From Algoriphagus aquimarinus (GTDB lineage Bacteria > Bacteroidota > Bacteroidia > Cytophagales > Cyclobacteriaceae): a stretch of DNA of 64,000 nucleotides. The stretch is from positions 1 to 64,000 of the forward strand of contig NZ_FOKK01000015.1 of NCBI RefSeq assembly GCF_900112005.1. Direction: 5' to 3'. A program made the position numbers and the translations under genes. The notes under the pieces were generated by a model. The model made no database searches and was not told the origin of the DNA. It saw only the letters and a program-made list of their open reading frames with translations. Of the stretch, positions 35,835-44,096 are shown piece by piece. Positions within the stretch are counted from its first letter, which is position 1. The number at the start of each line of letters is the position of its first letter.

Positions 35835-35925
35835 AATCTAGTTAGTTTGATGATTTTTTGGTTTCTTTATTTGGGGTGAGATACGAGCAACTTTACTTGG
35901 CTGGATTTAGTGAAGTAAAAAAAAA

Positions 35926-35952
35926 TACGAATTACGATATTCGATTTACGAG
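35926..35952. repeat. short ATTACGA-type direct repeats
   Basis: ATACGAATTACGATATTCGATTTACGAG-type sequence: ACGA/TACGA repeated four times in 27 nt, between the fasciclin and pheS genes. Confidence 0.4.
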
Positions 35953-36082
35953 CTCATCAGACCTTCATCCGTTCATTTACCTTTAGCCCTTTTGATCAAT
36001 AGACATCATACAATTTTCTGATCTTCTAGCTTTTCAAAACCTAAAGTCAACCTTCAGGCTTTCCAAAAGAACCCAAAAGCCT

Positions 36083-36090
36083 TAGCTTTG
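36083..36090 (+). promoter_or_regulatory. putative -7 element for pheS
   Basis: TAGCTTTG matches TAnnTTTG, 22 nt before ATG 36113. The -33 element is not clear. Confidence 0.4.
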
Positions 36091-36112
36091 TCATTCGAAT
36101 AATTTGAATCCC

Positions 36113-37141
36113 ATGTACCAAGAGAAAATCGAAGCTATCAAAGCAGCTATTTCAGCCGCTAACGCAACTAATCCAGAAGAGCTAGAAGCCTACAGAATGG
36201 AGTATATCTCCAAGAAATCTGTGGTGGGAGAGCTTTTTGCCGGCATGGGCAAAATTCCTAATGAGGAGAAAAAAGCCTATGGTCAGCTGGTAAATGGTGT
36301 AAAGCAATTGGCTGAAGAGAAGTTTCAGGAGTTGATAGAAAAAGTAAGCCAGGCCAATAAGAAGTCTAAATCGGCTGGTATTGACTTGACACTACCTCCT
36401 TCCAATCAAAATCTAGGTGGAATTCATCCACTGACAGCTACCCGTCAGCGCATTATCGAGATCTTCGAGCGTATAGGATTCAACCTTTCAGAAGGGCCAG
36501 AGATCGAAGACGACTGGCATAACTTCACTGCACTGAATTTCCCTGAAAATCACCCAGCTCGTGAAATGCAAGATACCTTCTTCATCGAGAAGAATCCTGA
36601 TATCGCTCTGAGAACGCATACTTCCTCTGTGCAGGTGCGTGTGATGGAAAATCAAAAACCTCCGATTCGTACACTTTCACCAGGAAGAGTTTATAGAAAT
36701 GAAGCCATCTCAGCTCGTGCACATTGTATTTTCCACCAAGTGGAAGGATTGTATGTGGACGAAAATGTAGGTTTCGCTGATTTAAAGAACACCTTATATC
36801 ACTTTGCCAAAGAGATGTTTGGCAAGGAAACCAAAGTGCGCTTCAGACCATCTTATTTCCCATTTACTGAGCCAAGTGCAGAGATCGATATCACGTGTCT
36901 GATCTGCGGTGGCAAAGGCTGTAACGTCTGCAAAGGCAGTGGTTGGGTAGAGATCGGTGGATCAGGAATGGTAGATCCAAATGTGTTGGAGAATTGCGGA
37001 ATTGATTCTAAAAAATATACTGGCTTTGCCTTCGGTATGGGTATCGAGCGAATCGCCATGCTGAAATATCAGATCAAAGATCTTCGATTGTTCACCGAGA
37101 ATGATGTGAGATTCCTGAGGCAGTTTAAGCCACTATTATAA
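36113..37141 (+). CDS. pheS: phenylalanyl-tRNA synthetase alpha subunit
   Basis: Catalytic subunit that charges tRNA-Phe together with PheT. 342 residues from ATG 36113 (a TTG at 36104 is less likely). N-terminal coiled-coil arm (about 1-85), then the class II catalytic core: motif 1 around PEIEDDWHNFTALNFPENHPAR, motif 2 RVYRNEAISARAHCIFHQVEG, and motif 3 GFAFGMGIERIAM. Contains Cys pairs CLICGGKGCNVC, seen in Bacteroidota PheS. pheT is not in this window. Confidence 0.96.
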   Translation: MYQEKIEAIKAAISAANATNPEELEAYRMEYISKKSVVGELFAGMGKIPNEEKKAYGQLVNGVKQLAEEKFQELIEKVSQANKKSKSAGIDLTLPPSNQNLGGIHPLTATRQRIIEIFERIGFNLSEGPEIEDDWHNFTALNFPENHPAREMQDTFFIEKNPDIALRTHTSSVQVRVMENQKPPIRTLSPGRVYRNEAISARAHCIFHQVEGLYVDENVGFADLKNTLYHFAKEMFGKETKVRFRPSYFPFTEPSAEIDITCLICGGKGCNVCKGSGWVEIGGSGMVDPNVLENCGIDSKKYTGFAFGMGIERIAMLKYQIKDLRLFTENDVRFLRQFKPLL

Positions 37142-37146
37142 AATCA

Positions 37147-37174
37147 AAGGCGTTGATAAATCAACGCCTTTTTT
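37147..37174 (+). terminator. intrinsic terminator of pheS
   Basis: Perfect 10-bp stem aaggcgttga / tcaacgcctt, TAAA loop, T-run; 6 nt after the pheS stop. Confidence 0.88.
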
Positions 37175-37188
37175 GTGCTGGTCATTTT

Positions 37189-37415
37189 ACCGCAAAGTTC
37201 ACAGAGTTTCCGTAGAGAGCGCAAGAGAAGGTTATTGTTATCCTGCTTCTCCAGAAGGAAGATTTTATGGCTTTATAATTATAAATAACTGCTTTTTTCT
37301 ATTCCTGGCAACAGGAACAACGTCAAATTGTAGGACAAAAAAACAGGTTCAAATCTACTGACGTGAACCTGTTTTTCTCTGCCTTCTCTGTGTAACCTCG
37401 GCGATCTTTTGCGGT
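37189..37415. repeat. intergenic element with imperfect terminal inverted repeats (ACCGCAAAG type)
   Basis: Begins ACCGCAAAGTTCACAGAG and ends with the inverse pattern ...CTTCTCTGTG...CTTTTGCGGT. Both ends hold AGAG-rich short repeats. The middle has no credible gene. Sits between pheS and the kmo terminator; the kmo terminator lies inside it. Confidence 0.5.
37339..37376 (-). terminator. intrinsic terminator of the kmo-kynU operon
   Basis: Perfect 13-bp stem (aaaaacaggttca / tgaacctgttttt), 12-nt loop. On the minus strand it is followed by T residues. Confidence 0.8.
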
Positions 37416-37425
37416 TTAAAAAAAA

Positions 37426-38778
37426 TTAGACCGCTTTTGCTGTTTCCATTTTATAGATAATATCCTCATAGTCGAGTTTATTCCAATTCTCCGTGATCAA
37501 CGGATCAGCCATTACGCGATCCATTATTGCTTCCTGTAGCTTTCCTTGAATATATGCTTCAGAATACCTCATATTCGTGAAAGTCACCATAGAATACAGC
37601 GGAATCCAGTCATTAGGATACAATTCATACAGCTTGGCTTCGATTTTCTTGCGAAGAACAAACTTAGGATCTGCAACAGAATCTCTCATTTCTTCAAAAT
37701 TCTCCATCGCTAATTGGCAAATAGCATCGGTATCAATTTTTCGCTTTTTCTGGAATTTTTCAAAAACCAAATCCCAGGAATTAGTCCCGAACTTATCGAT
37801 CAAACCATTCAAAATCGAGCAATCTTCAAAGCCGCAATTCATGCCCTGTCCATAGAAAGGAACCATCGCATGACTGGCATCTCCCATCAACAAACTCGTG
37901 CCTTGAACCCATGGAAAACATTCAACATTGATCAACGCTGAGGTTGGGTTAGCAAAAAACTCAGTTTTCAAGTCTGGCATCAACTGATATGCATCGTCAA
38001 AATAATTGGAGAACAAGATCTCAAGATCATTCTCGTCATTGATTTTGTCGAAGCAAATTTTAGAACCGCTATGCGGCAAAAATAGCGTACAGGTAAATGA
38101 TTTGTCAGGATTTGGAAGTGCGATCAACATAAACTTGCCTCTAGGCCAGATATGCAATGCATTCGGATCCATAGCAAACTCGCCATCAGCCGTAGCCGGA
38201 ATCGTCAACTCCTTGTATTCGTGCGTGATGTATTCTTGCTTGTAATTGAATCTAATCTGCTTTTGCATCGCCAATCTAAGCGAGGAATAAGCTCCATCAG
38301 ATCCAAATAGAACTGGTGCAAGCACTTTCTTTTCTCCTTCAGGAGTCTGGAAATTGATCTCCTGATTACGGAAATCAACATCTGTACATTTATATTCAAA
38401 ATTAAATTTGACACCTAAATGCTCCCCCTCTTCTACAAGCAACTGATTAAATTTTCCTCTGGAAAGTGAGTATATAGCTTGATTCTCTTTTCCATAAGAA
38501 ATAAAAGTAGTGCCTCCATGCTCATCATGAACCTTTCGACCATACATAGGAATGGCCAAAGGCATTACTTTATCCTTCAGTCCAACCTCTTCCAAAGCAT
38601 TCCATCCTCGCTGGCTAAGTGCCATGTTGATAGATCTTTTACCCTCTTCGAAAGTTGACTTGCGCTTGTCAGGCCTTTTGTCAAAAACCTCGACTTCTAA
38701 ACCTTGGCGCTTTAAATATATAGCCATTAGGGACCCGATTAATCCGGCTCCTAATACAGTAACATGATTCTTTTCCAT
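37426..38778 (-). CDS. kmo: kynurenine 3-monooxygenase
   Basis: FAD/NADPH enzyme that makes 3-hydroxykynurenine. 450 residues from ATG 38778; a GTG at 38796 is less likely. FAD site GAGLIGSLMAIYLKRQG, the GD motif GDASHAMVPFYGQGMNCG and a hydrophobic C-terminal region. 25 nt after kynU in the same operon, so it is the middle enzyme of tryptophan to quinolinate. Confidence 0.96.
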   Translation of the reverse strand: MEKNHVTVLGAGLIGSLMAIYLKRQGLEVEVFDKRPDKRKSTFEEGKRSINMALSQRGWNALEEVGLKDKVMPLAIPMYGRKVHDEHGGTTFISYGKENQAIYSLSRGKFNQLLVEEGEHLGVKFNFEYKCTDVDFRNQEINFQTPEGEKKVLAPVLFGSDGAYSSLRLAMQKQIRFNYKQEYITHEYKELTIPATADGEFAMDPNALHIWPRGKFMLIALPNPDKSFTCTLFLPHSGSKICFDKINDENDLEILFSNYFDDAYQLMPDLKTEFFANPTSALINVECFPWVQGTSLLMGDASHAMVPFYGQGMNCGFEDCSILNGLIDKFGTNSWDLVFEKFQKKRKIDTDAICQLAMENFEEMRDSVADPKFVLRKKIEAKLYELYPNDWIPLYSMVTFTNMRYSEAYIQGKLQEAIMDRVMADPLITENWNKLDYEDIIYKMETAKAV

Positions 38779-38803
38779 TTGGATTGTTTTATCCACGCTT
38801 CCT

Positions 38804-40081
38804 TTAAGCGAATTTCTTCAGAGATTGTTCCAAAATCTGTGCAAAACGGAACACGTCTAGGAAGCTGTTATAGAGCGGTGTAGGTGCCAGACGGATCACA
38901 TTTGGATTGCGCCAGTCGCCTACAACTCCTTGTTTATACCATTCATCGAATACGGCCTTGCCTCCGCGATGAATGTGCAAAGATAACTGACAGCCTCTTT
39001 CCGCAGGATTTTTAGGAGTAATAATTTCCAAAACCCCTGATTTTCCGCTGATTTCTTCGATTAAATAGGCTAAATATGCTGTCAACTGTTCAGATTTACG
39101 CCTCAAATCCCCCATTCCTGCTTCCTTAAAAATATCCAAAGATGCCTGATGTACTGCCAAACCTATGATATCTGAGTTGGAAAGCTGCCAGCCATCTGCA
39201 CCATGCATAGGCACAAAGCCCTTTTCCATCTTAAAGCGCTGCTCCTGATCATGTCCCCACCATCCTCCAAAGCGATTTAAGTCAGGACGCTCCGCAAATC
39301 GCTCATGGATAAATACGCCTGAAACATTCCCTGGGCCTGAATTCATATATTTATAGCTACACCAAGTCGCAAAATCCACATCCCAATCATGGAGGCGCAG
39401 TGGAGCATTCCCGGCTGCGTGAGCCAAATCAAATCCTGCATAAGCTCCCACTTCATGTGCTGCAGCGGTTATGGCTTTCATGTCGAAAACTTGACCTGTG
39501 TAATATTGCAAACCTGCCATATTTACCAAGGCCAACGAATCCCCCTGTTTTCTTATCTCTGCCAAAATATCCTCAGTGCGAAGCGTGTGCTCCCCATCTC
39601 GAGGAGTAAGCTCGATTATAACATCTTCAGGATTTAAGCCATGAAATTTCACCTGTGTTTCCAGCATGTATTGATCCGAAGGAAAAGCACCGGCCTCCAC
39701 AATAATCTTATTGCGACTATTGGTAGGCTGGTAAAATGAAACCATCAGGAGATGAAGATTCACCGATAGATTATTCATCGCCACCACTTCATGCTCATAC
39801 GCGCCGACGATCTCAGCTAGCGCAGGTTTTGACTTTTGCTTCGCAAAAAACCAGGCATCTTCCCCATGGAAATGCCCATCTACACCCATTTCTGCCCAAT
39901 TTGTCAATTCCTTTGCTATGTAATCTTTAGCTGATTTGGGTTGTAAACCCAGGGAGTTTCCGCAAAAGTAAATGGCGTCTTTTCCATCTACCTTCGGAAA
40001 AAGAAACCTATCCCGAAAATGTGAAAGAGTATCACTCTCATCCATCTCCTGAGCGAATTGGGCTGAATATTGGTAGTTCAT
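38804..40081 (-). CDS. kynU: kynureninase
   Basis: PLP enzyme that splits 3-hydroxykynurenine to 3-hydroxyanthranilate and alanine. 425 residues from ATG 40081. PLP-binding Lys in CSYKYMNSGPGN; FCGNSLGLQP near the N-terminus and GFDLAHAAGN in the cofactor domain are diagnostic. Directly upstream of kmo on the same strand. The open frame continues to 40141 but the extra residues match no family member. Confidence 0.96.
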   Translation of the reverse strand: MNYQYSAQFAQEMDESDTLSHFRDRFLFPKVDGKDAIYFCGNSLGLQPKSAKDYIAKELTNWAEMGVDGHFHGEDAWFFAKQKSKPALAEIVGAYEHEVVAMNNLSVNLHLLMVSFYQPTNSRNKIIVEAGAFPSDQYMLETQVKFHGLNPEDVIIELTPRDGEHTLRTEDILAEIRKQGDSLALVNMAGLQYYTGQVFDMKAITAAAHEVGAYAGFDLAHAAGNAPLRLHDWDVDFATWCSYKYMNSGPGNVSGVFIHERFAERPDLNRFGGWWGHDQEQRFKMEKGFVPMHGADGWQLSNSDIIGLAVHQASLDIFKEAGMGDLRRKSEQLTAYLAYLIEEISGKSGVLEIITPKNPAERGCQLSLHIHRGGKAVFDEWYKQGVVGDWRNPNVIRLAPTPLYNSFLDVFRFAQILEQSLKKFA

Positions 40082-40523
40082 TTTTGAAATGTTTGGGTAT
40101 ATAAATTCTTTATAGGTTCGCGAAACCATGAAAGTGATCAAATAGGATATATCGATTAAGATCCGAAGGATTGATACGATTCATGACCCTCGGCATAGCC
40201 GGGTGAAAAGGAAAAACTTGGTTAAGAAGCCCCGTAGGGGTGCTACTTTATAGTTTCGCCCTTTCAGGGCTCGAAATGAGATCGATTCTTTTACCCTGCA
40301 CTTCGTACAGGGTCATGAATAGTTTTGCTCCTTCGGAGCTCTTCATAGAATTATGTGGCTTATATGGTGAAAATCAAATATTCTGTTGATGAATTTGGTA
40401 TCTGGCGAAAACCCTATAATCACAGCTTTTAAGTAAGACAAATTATCTACGCTTTAAAGACAAAAGCATCCTAGGTTTTGTTCAACGACATCGATTCGGC
40501 AGCACCATTCAGCGGACATCATA
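40082..40523. other. 442-nt gap between haaO and kynU
   Basis: Filled mainly by the hairpin-rich repeat (40179-40345). The remainder is AT-rich with no gene. The kynU promoter must lie near 40085-40180, but no clear TAnnTTTG element was found. Confidence 0.5.
40179..40345. repeat. hairpin-rich interspersed repeat element
   Basis: Series of short hairpins in about 165 nt: ccctcggcatagccggg, agccccgtaggggt, gccctttcagggc, accctgcacttcgtacagggt, ctccttcggag. Its core is bounded by a 12-nt inverted repeat, ATTCATGACCCT at 40179-40190 and AGGGTCATGAAT at 40309-40320. No ORF. This clustered-hairpin style is common in Bacteroidota intergenic DNA; no transposase gene is nearby. Confidence 0.65.
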
Positions 40524-41036
40524 TCAATTCTCCATTACTGTTCCGCAATTTTTACAAGTGTGGTTCTCTGGGTTTCCCCAGAATCTCTCCTGAACTGGAG
40601 GCAGCTGCGTGACAATGTCTGTTACCTCGAAATATTCCTCGTAGAGTTTTTCACCACAATTTTCACAGTGCCAGATAAACCCATCTACTTCACCCGCTCT
40701 TCTGTAGCGCTCTATTACCAAACCAATCGTTTCTGCTGGACGGCGTGGTGAATGTGGAACTTTAGCAGGAAGTAGAAATATTTCTCCCTCTCGGATATGA
40801 ATGTCTTTTGGCTTTCCGTCTTCGATTACTTTCAGCACGATATCGCCTTCTAGTTGGTAGAAAAACTCCTCTCCCTCGTTGGAATGATAGTCTTTTCTGG
40901 AATTTGGACCACCTACAACCATCACAATGAAGTCATCATTCCCCTTGTAAACCTGCTGATTTCCTATTGGTGGTTTAAGTAGATGTCTATTTTCATCTAT
41001 CCATTTTTTGAAGTTGAAAGGTTGAGCTAAGGCCAT
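40524..41036 (-). CDS. haaO: 3-hydroxyanthranilate 3,4-dioxygenase
   Basis: Fe(II) cupin that opens the 3-hydroxyanthranilate ring; the product cyclises to quinolinate for NAD synthesis. 170 residues. Iron ligands H and E in YHSNEGEEFFYQLEG and H in PHSPRRP. A C-terminal rubredoxin-like site with CENCG and CKNCG, as in the bacterial enzymes. Same strand as kynU and kmo but separated by a repeat element, so perhaps its own transcript. Confidence 0.96.
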   Translation of the reverse strand: MALAQPFNFKKWIDENRHLLKPPIGNQQVYKGNDDFIVMVVGGPNSRKDYHSNEGEEFFYQLEGDIVLKVIEDGKPKDIHIREGEIFLLPAKVPHSPRRPAETIGLVIERYRRAGEVDGFIWHCENCGEKLYEEYFEVTDIVTQLPPVQERFWGNPENHTCKNCGTVMEN

Positions 41037-41157
41037 ATCTCTAATTTTTCTGGTAAAATTGAAAATCTATCCGAAGATTACTTAACTGTAATCCTCCCTA
41101 AAAGTATTAAAAAACGTACGCTTTTTTTGGCTTACTTTGTCTTAACCCCAAAAAACG

Positions 41158-42147
41158 ATGAGCTTTCCGATAATCGACATGCACTGTGATTTGTTGTCTT
41201 ATTTGGCAAAAATCCCGGGAGCGAACCCATACGCAAAAGATGAAATCGCCTGCGCGATTCCATGGCTTCAAGCCGGAAATGTTAGGATGCAAATTTTAGC
41301 GATCTACACCGACGTAAGGCCAGAAAGCATGAATCTAGCAACTAGACAGGCTCAGATCTTCTCTGAATTATTAGAAAAGCATGAGAACGATCTAGCTTTT
41401 GTAGATGCAGACTTTTTACAAAACTGGGAGAAGCAAAACTGTGTCGGGATCAAAGCTTCTGTAGAAAATGCTGCTGGCTTTGGTAATGAGTCGGCAAGCT
41501 GGAAAGAGATTTATAGCCAGTTTGATGCTATTTTGGAAAAAGTAAAATCGCTCGCTTACATCAGCCTGACACATCACACCGAAAATCGCTTTGGAGGCGG
41601 TAATTATACCAAAGGAATAGGCTTGAAAGACGATGGAAAGAAGCTGCTAGACTACATGGCTGGCAAAAGTATTCCGATTGACCTATCACATACCTCTGAT
41701 ATGCTTGCTGAAGGGATTTTATATCATATCGATAGCAATACGCTAGATATCCCAGTGATTGCAAGTCATTCCAATTTCAGAGAAATCTGGAACCATCCCC
41801 GCAATCTTACCGATGAGTTTGCCAAGGAAATCATCCATCGTGGTGGCATCATAGGTGTGAATTTCTTGAGAGCTTTCTTGGATCCTGAAGTTCCAGAGCG
41901 ATTATTTGACCATATTCTTCGCGGTTTGGAACTTGGAGGAGAAAAGTCCATCTGCTTTGGAGCTGATTATTTTTATACCAAGGATTTTGGAGATCCAGCA
42001 CGCTTCCCTTTCTATTTCCCGCTAGTGGAAAATGCCGGAAAATATCCTTCACTAATTGAAAGCCTCGAAGACAAATTAAGCGCAGCTGAATTAGAAGGCT
42101 TAGCTTATAAAAATTCACTGGAGTTCTATAGAAAAATCCAATCTTAA
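41158..42147 (+). CDS. M19-family membrane dipeptidase
   Basis: 329 residues. Zinc ligands H-x-D in IDMHCDLLSY at the N-terminus, a bridging Glu in the middle, and later His residues in DLSHTSD and ASHSNFR; CFGADYFY near the end fits the family. No clear signal peptide, so likely cytoplasmic here. Cleaves dipeptides, some with a D-residue; specificity unknown. Its stop overlaps the next start (TAATG). Confidence 0.9.
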   Translation: MSFPIIDMHCDLLSYLAKIPGANPYAKDEIACAIPWLQAGNVRMQILAIYTDVRPESMNLATRQAQIFSELLEKHENDLAFVDADFLQNWEKQNCVGIKASVENAAGFGNESASWKEIYSQFDAILEKVKSLAYISLTHHTENRFGGGNYTKGIGLKDDGKKLLDYMAGKSIPIDLSHTSDMLAEGILYHIDSNTLDIPVIASHSNFREIWNHPRNLTDEFAKEIIHRGGIIGVNFLRAFLDPEVPERLFDHILRGLELGGEKSICFGADYFYTKDFGDPARFPFYFPLVENAGKYPSLIESLEDKLSAAELEGLAYKNSLEFYRKIQS

Positions 42148-42761
42148 TGTCATCTCACCATTTCGTAAAAGACAAACAAGAGCCAGCGGTACTAATTTTA
42201 GAAGTTGACCAGATCCGATTTGATCAAGTTTCTCCTCTGCTAGAATGGGTTCCAACTGTCCTTGTCAGCGAAAAAGTACTTGATCAAGTTATGAGCTGGG
42301 GAATAAAAATAGATGTCATTCTAGCTTCAGAGACTTATCAAGCAGATAATCAACATTTACTGGAAGAGCAATATCCTGTTAAATTCGTCAACTCCTTAGA
42401 TGAAAACTATTTGCAAACAGGGGTAGATTATCTAGTATCTACTGAACACAAAGCAGTGCATTTGGTAGGCATTTCACACCTGAAAGCACTTGAGCTGCAT
42501 GACAAACTTGAGCTGCTAAATCTTACCATTTTGGATGGTGATTGGAAATACTATCCTGTGAAATCAGGTGAATTCAAAAAGTGGTTTGCAGAAAGCAACA
42601 TCCACATTCATGGCAAAGAGGGAATGCCTGTGCAAATTCAAAATGAAAATGGCGAATTGATCTTGCCTATTACTTACGCTACGATGCTGGAAGTGCCAGA
42701 GGGAAATACTACAATCAAAGCACCTGGGATTTTTTGGATTGGGGAGCAGGTTTATTCATAA
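42147..42761 (+). CDS. hypothetical protein, possibly thiamine-pyrophosphokinase-like
   Basis: 204 residues, soluble. Start overlaps the M19 stop by one base, so co-translated. Relatives in Cytophagales are annotated as thiamine pyrophosphokinase, but I could not find that family's Asp-rich catalytic motif clearly (nearest are MSWGIKIDVIL and LTILDGDWKYYPV). Treat the function as unknown. The last 47 nt overlap the convergent gene on the other strand. Confidence 0.65.
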   Translation: MSSHHFVKDKQEPAVLILEVDQIRFDQVSPLLEWVPTVLVSEKVLDQVMSWGIKIDVILASETYQADNQHLLEEQYPVKFVNSLDENYLQTGVDYLVSTEHKAVHLVGISHLKALELHDKLELLNLTILDGDWKYYPVKSGEFKKWFAESNIHIHGKEGMPVQIQNENGELILPITYATMLEVPEGNTTIKAPGIFWIGEQVYS

Positions 42762-43101
42762 ACTTTAGAAACACTAAGGTTCCAATAACATAACAAACCA
42801 CATCCAGTGGATCCGCAGTGTAAGTCGTTGATTTAAATGGCAATAAAACTTCAAAAACCAGAGAAAAATACACCAAGCCAACGACCACTTGTCTTGTGGT
42901 AAAAGTGAGTTCTTCGCCATTCGGGTGCCACCATCTCATTAATTGCAAGCAAATACCAAACACTACAGGCATCGCCATTAGATCATCCCCATAGGAATGG
43001 TAAACAGGCACAACTATTCCCAGCGCTTTTTCTAAGTATTGATTAATCCAAAAAGTGATGGAGGCAAAAATGAAAATCTGGTTTTTGAAAATACCCATCA
43101 T
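42715..43101 (-). CDS. small membrane protein, function unknown
   Basis: About 128 residues with four hydrophobic segments and few charges between them. Relatives are sometimes named magnesium citrate secondary transporter, which I would not rely on. Conserved-looking YGDDLMAMPVVFG and FKSTTYTADPLDVVCYV resemble VanZ-like small membrane proteins. ATG 43101 overlaps the TGA of the upstream zinc-ribbon gene (ATGA). Its 3' end overlaps the plus-strand gene by 47 nt. Confidence 0.7.
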   Translation of the reverse strand: MMGIFKNQIFIFASITFWINQYLEKALGIVVPVYHSYGDDLMAMPVVFGICLQLMRWWHPNGEELTFTTRQVVVGLVYFSLVFEVLLPFKSTTYTADPLDVVCYVIGTLVFLKFMNKPAPQSKKSQVL

Positions 43102-43382
43102 CCCGGCAAGGCGGCTATAAACCACATAATAAAAGTCATGATAGCCATGAACACGGTGTAGAACAGGTTACCGGATTTCTTAAAGAATTTTCTAATCCCA
43201 GAATCCTCTGGATTGATGTAAAACATCCATTCCTTTTCTTGGCGATCTTGCTCCTTTCTGAATTTTTCCTTCCGCCCAATCTCTACGGGAGATAGAAACT
43301 CTCCGCAAAGCTCACAACGATCCTCGTAATTATTTGTCCAAATCGACCATTCTCCGCAATTCGGGCATTTCTTCTGGCTCAT
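43098..43382 (-). CDS. zinc-ribbon protein with C-terminal membrane helix
   Basis: 94 residues. N-terminal four-cysteine ribbon: CPNCG and CELCG separated by 14 residues. A charged linker follows (KEKFRKEQDRQEKEW) and a C-terminal hydrophobic helix (FYTVFMAIMTFIMWFIAALPG). Coupled to the membrane protein gene downstream through ATGA overlap, and 4 nt after higA. No function known; the pairing with the membrane protein suggests they work together. Confidence 0.7.
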   Translation of the reverse strand: MSQKKCPNCGEWSIWTNNYEDRCELCGEFLSPVEIGRKEKFRKEQDRQEKEWMFYINPEDSGIRKFFKKSGNLFYTVFMAIMTFIMWFIAALPG

Positions 43383-43386
43383 ATGA

Positions 43387-43755
43387 TTATGCTATTTCTT
43401 TGTCTGATTTACCTATTAAAACCTCAACAGGCAAACCAAGCTTTTCACTTAATCCACGAATCATATCAACAGTTAGGCTTCTTTTACCTTTTAATATCTT
43501 TGAAATATTTCCAGGATCACCCATAATCGGTTCGAGGTCTTTATTTTTCAGATTCAGATCTGACATCCTATTCTTTATTGCTTCAATTGGGTCTAATGCC
43601 GAAAAGGAAAACGTTTCTTGCTCGTATAGCCTGACCAAAGTCAAAAGCAATTCTAACTCATCTCCTTCTGAAGACTCTTTCTGAGCATCAAAAATCTCAT
43701 CTATTCTGGTCAGATAGTTTTGATATGTTTCTTCATCTTGAATTACCTTAATCAT
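43387..43755 (-). CDS. higA: HigA-type antitoxin
   Basis: 122 residues. N-terminal segment with ALDPIEAIKNRMSDLNL, then a Cro/C1 HTH (LEPIMGDPGNISKILKGKRSLTVDMIRGLSEKLG) that would bind the operator upstream of higB. Toxin gene is upstream and overlaps by 4 nt, the usual reversed order of higBA. Antitoxin also shields the toxin. Confidence 0.9.
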   Translation of the reverse strand: MIKVIQDEETYQNYLTRIDEIFDAQKESSEGDELELLLTLVRLYEQETFSFSALDPIEAIKNRMSDLNLKNKDLEPIMGDPGNISKILKGKRSLTVDMIRGLSEKLGLPVEVLIGKSDKEIA

Positions 43756-44060
43756 AGTAAATCTGGTTGTATGGTTAATACATCAATTTTATCATACTCT
43801 TTATGTCTGCCAAACCATTTGATTTGTAAGACTTTGAAGCGAAAGCTAAACCTTACAATTAGTCTGAACTTATTTCCCTTTACATAAAAGACTACCCTAT
43901 CGTCACCTATTTGATCTGCTGAAGGATAGGACAATTTTACAGCATTGAAATTTTCCCAATTTGCCTTTTCTGCAACTTCATACCAAGTGAGTAGCCAACT
44001 TGCAGCTTCTGGATAAACCTCCATATATTTTTGCAAGGTGCCCTTAGTGATGACATTCAT
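43752..44060 (-). CDS. higB: HigB-type mRNA interferase toxin
   Basis: 102 residues, RelE/HigB superfamily: short alpha/beta fold with NFNAVKLSYPSADQIGDDRVVFYVKGNKFRLIV and WFGRHKEYDKI near the end, where catalytic Lys/Arg/His residues lie. Cuts mRNA at the ribosome in characterised relatives. First in the operon, ATG 44060; palindrome 22 nt upstream. Confidence 0.88.
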   Translation of the reverse strand: MNVITKGTLQKYMEVYPEAASWLLTWYEVAEKANWENFNAVKLSYPSADQIGDDRVVFYVKGNKFRLIVRFSFRFKVLQIKWFGRHKEYDKIDVLTIQPDLL

Positions 44061-44081
44061 TACGATAAAAATATGAATTTG

Positions 44082-44096
44082 TTGTCAAATTGACAA
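44082..44096. promoter_or_regulatory. putative HigA operator overlapping the prmC stop codon
   Basis: TTGTCAAATTGACAA: perfect 7-bp arms around one base, 22-36 nt upstream of higB. It overlaps the last codon of prmC (stop 44085-44087). Confidence 0.55.
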
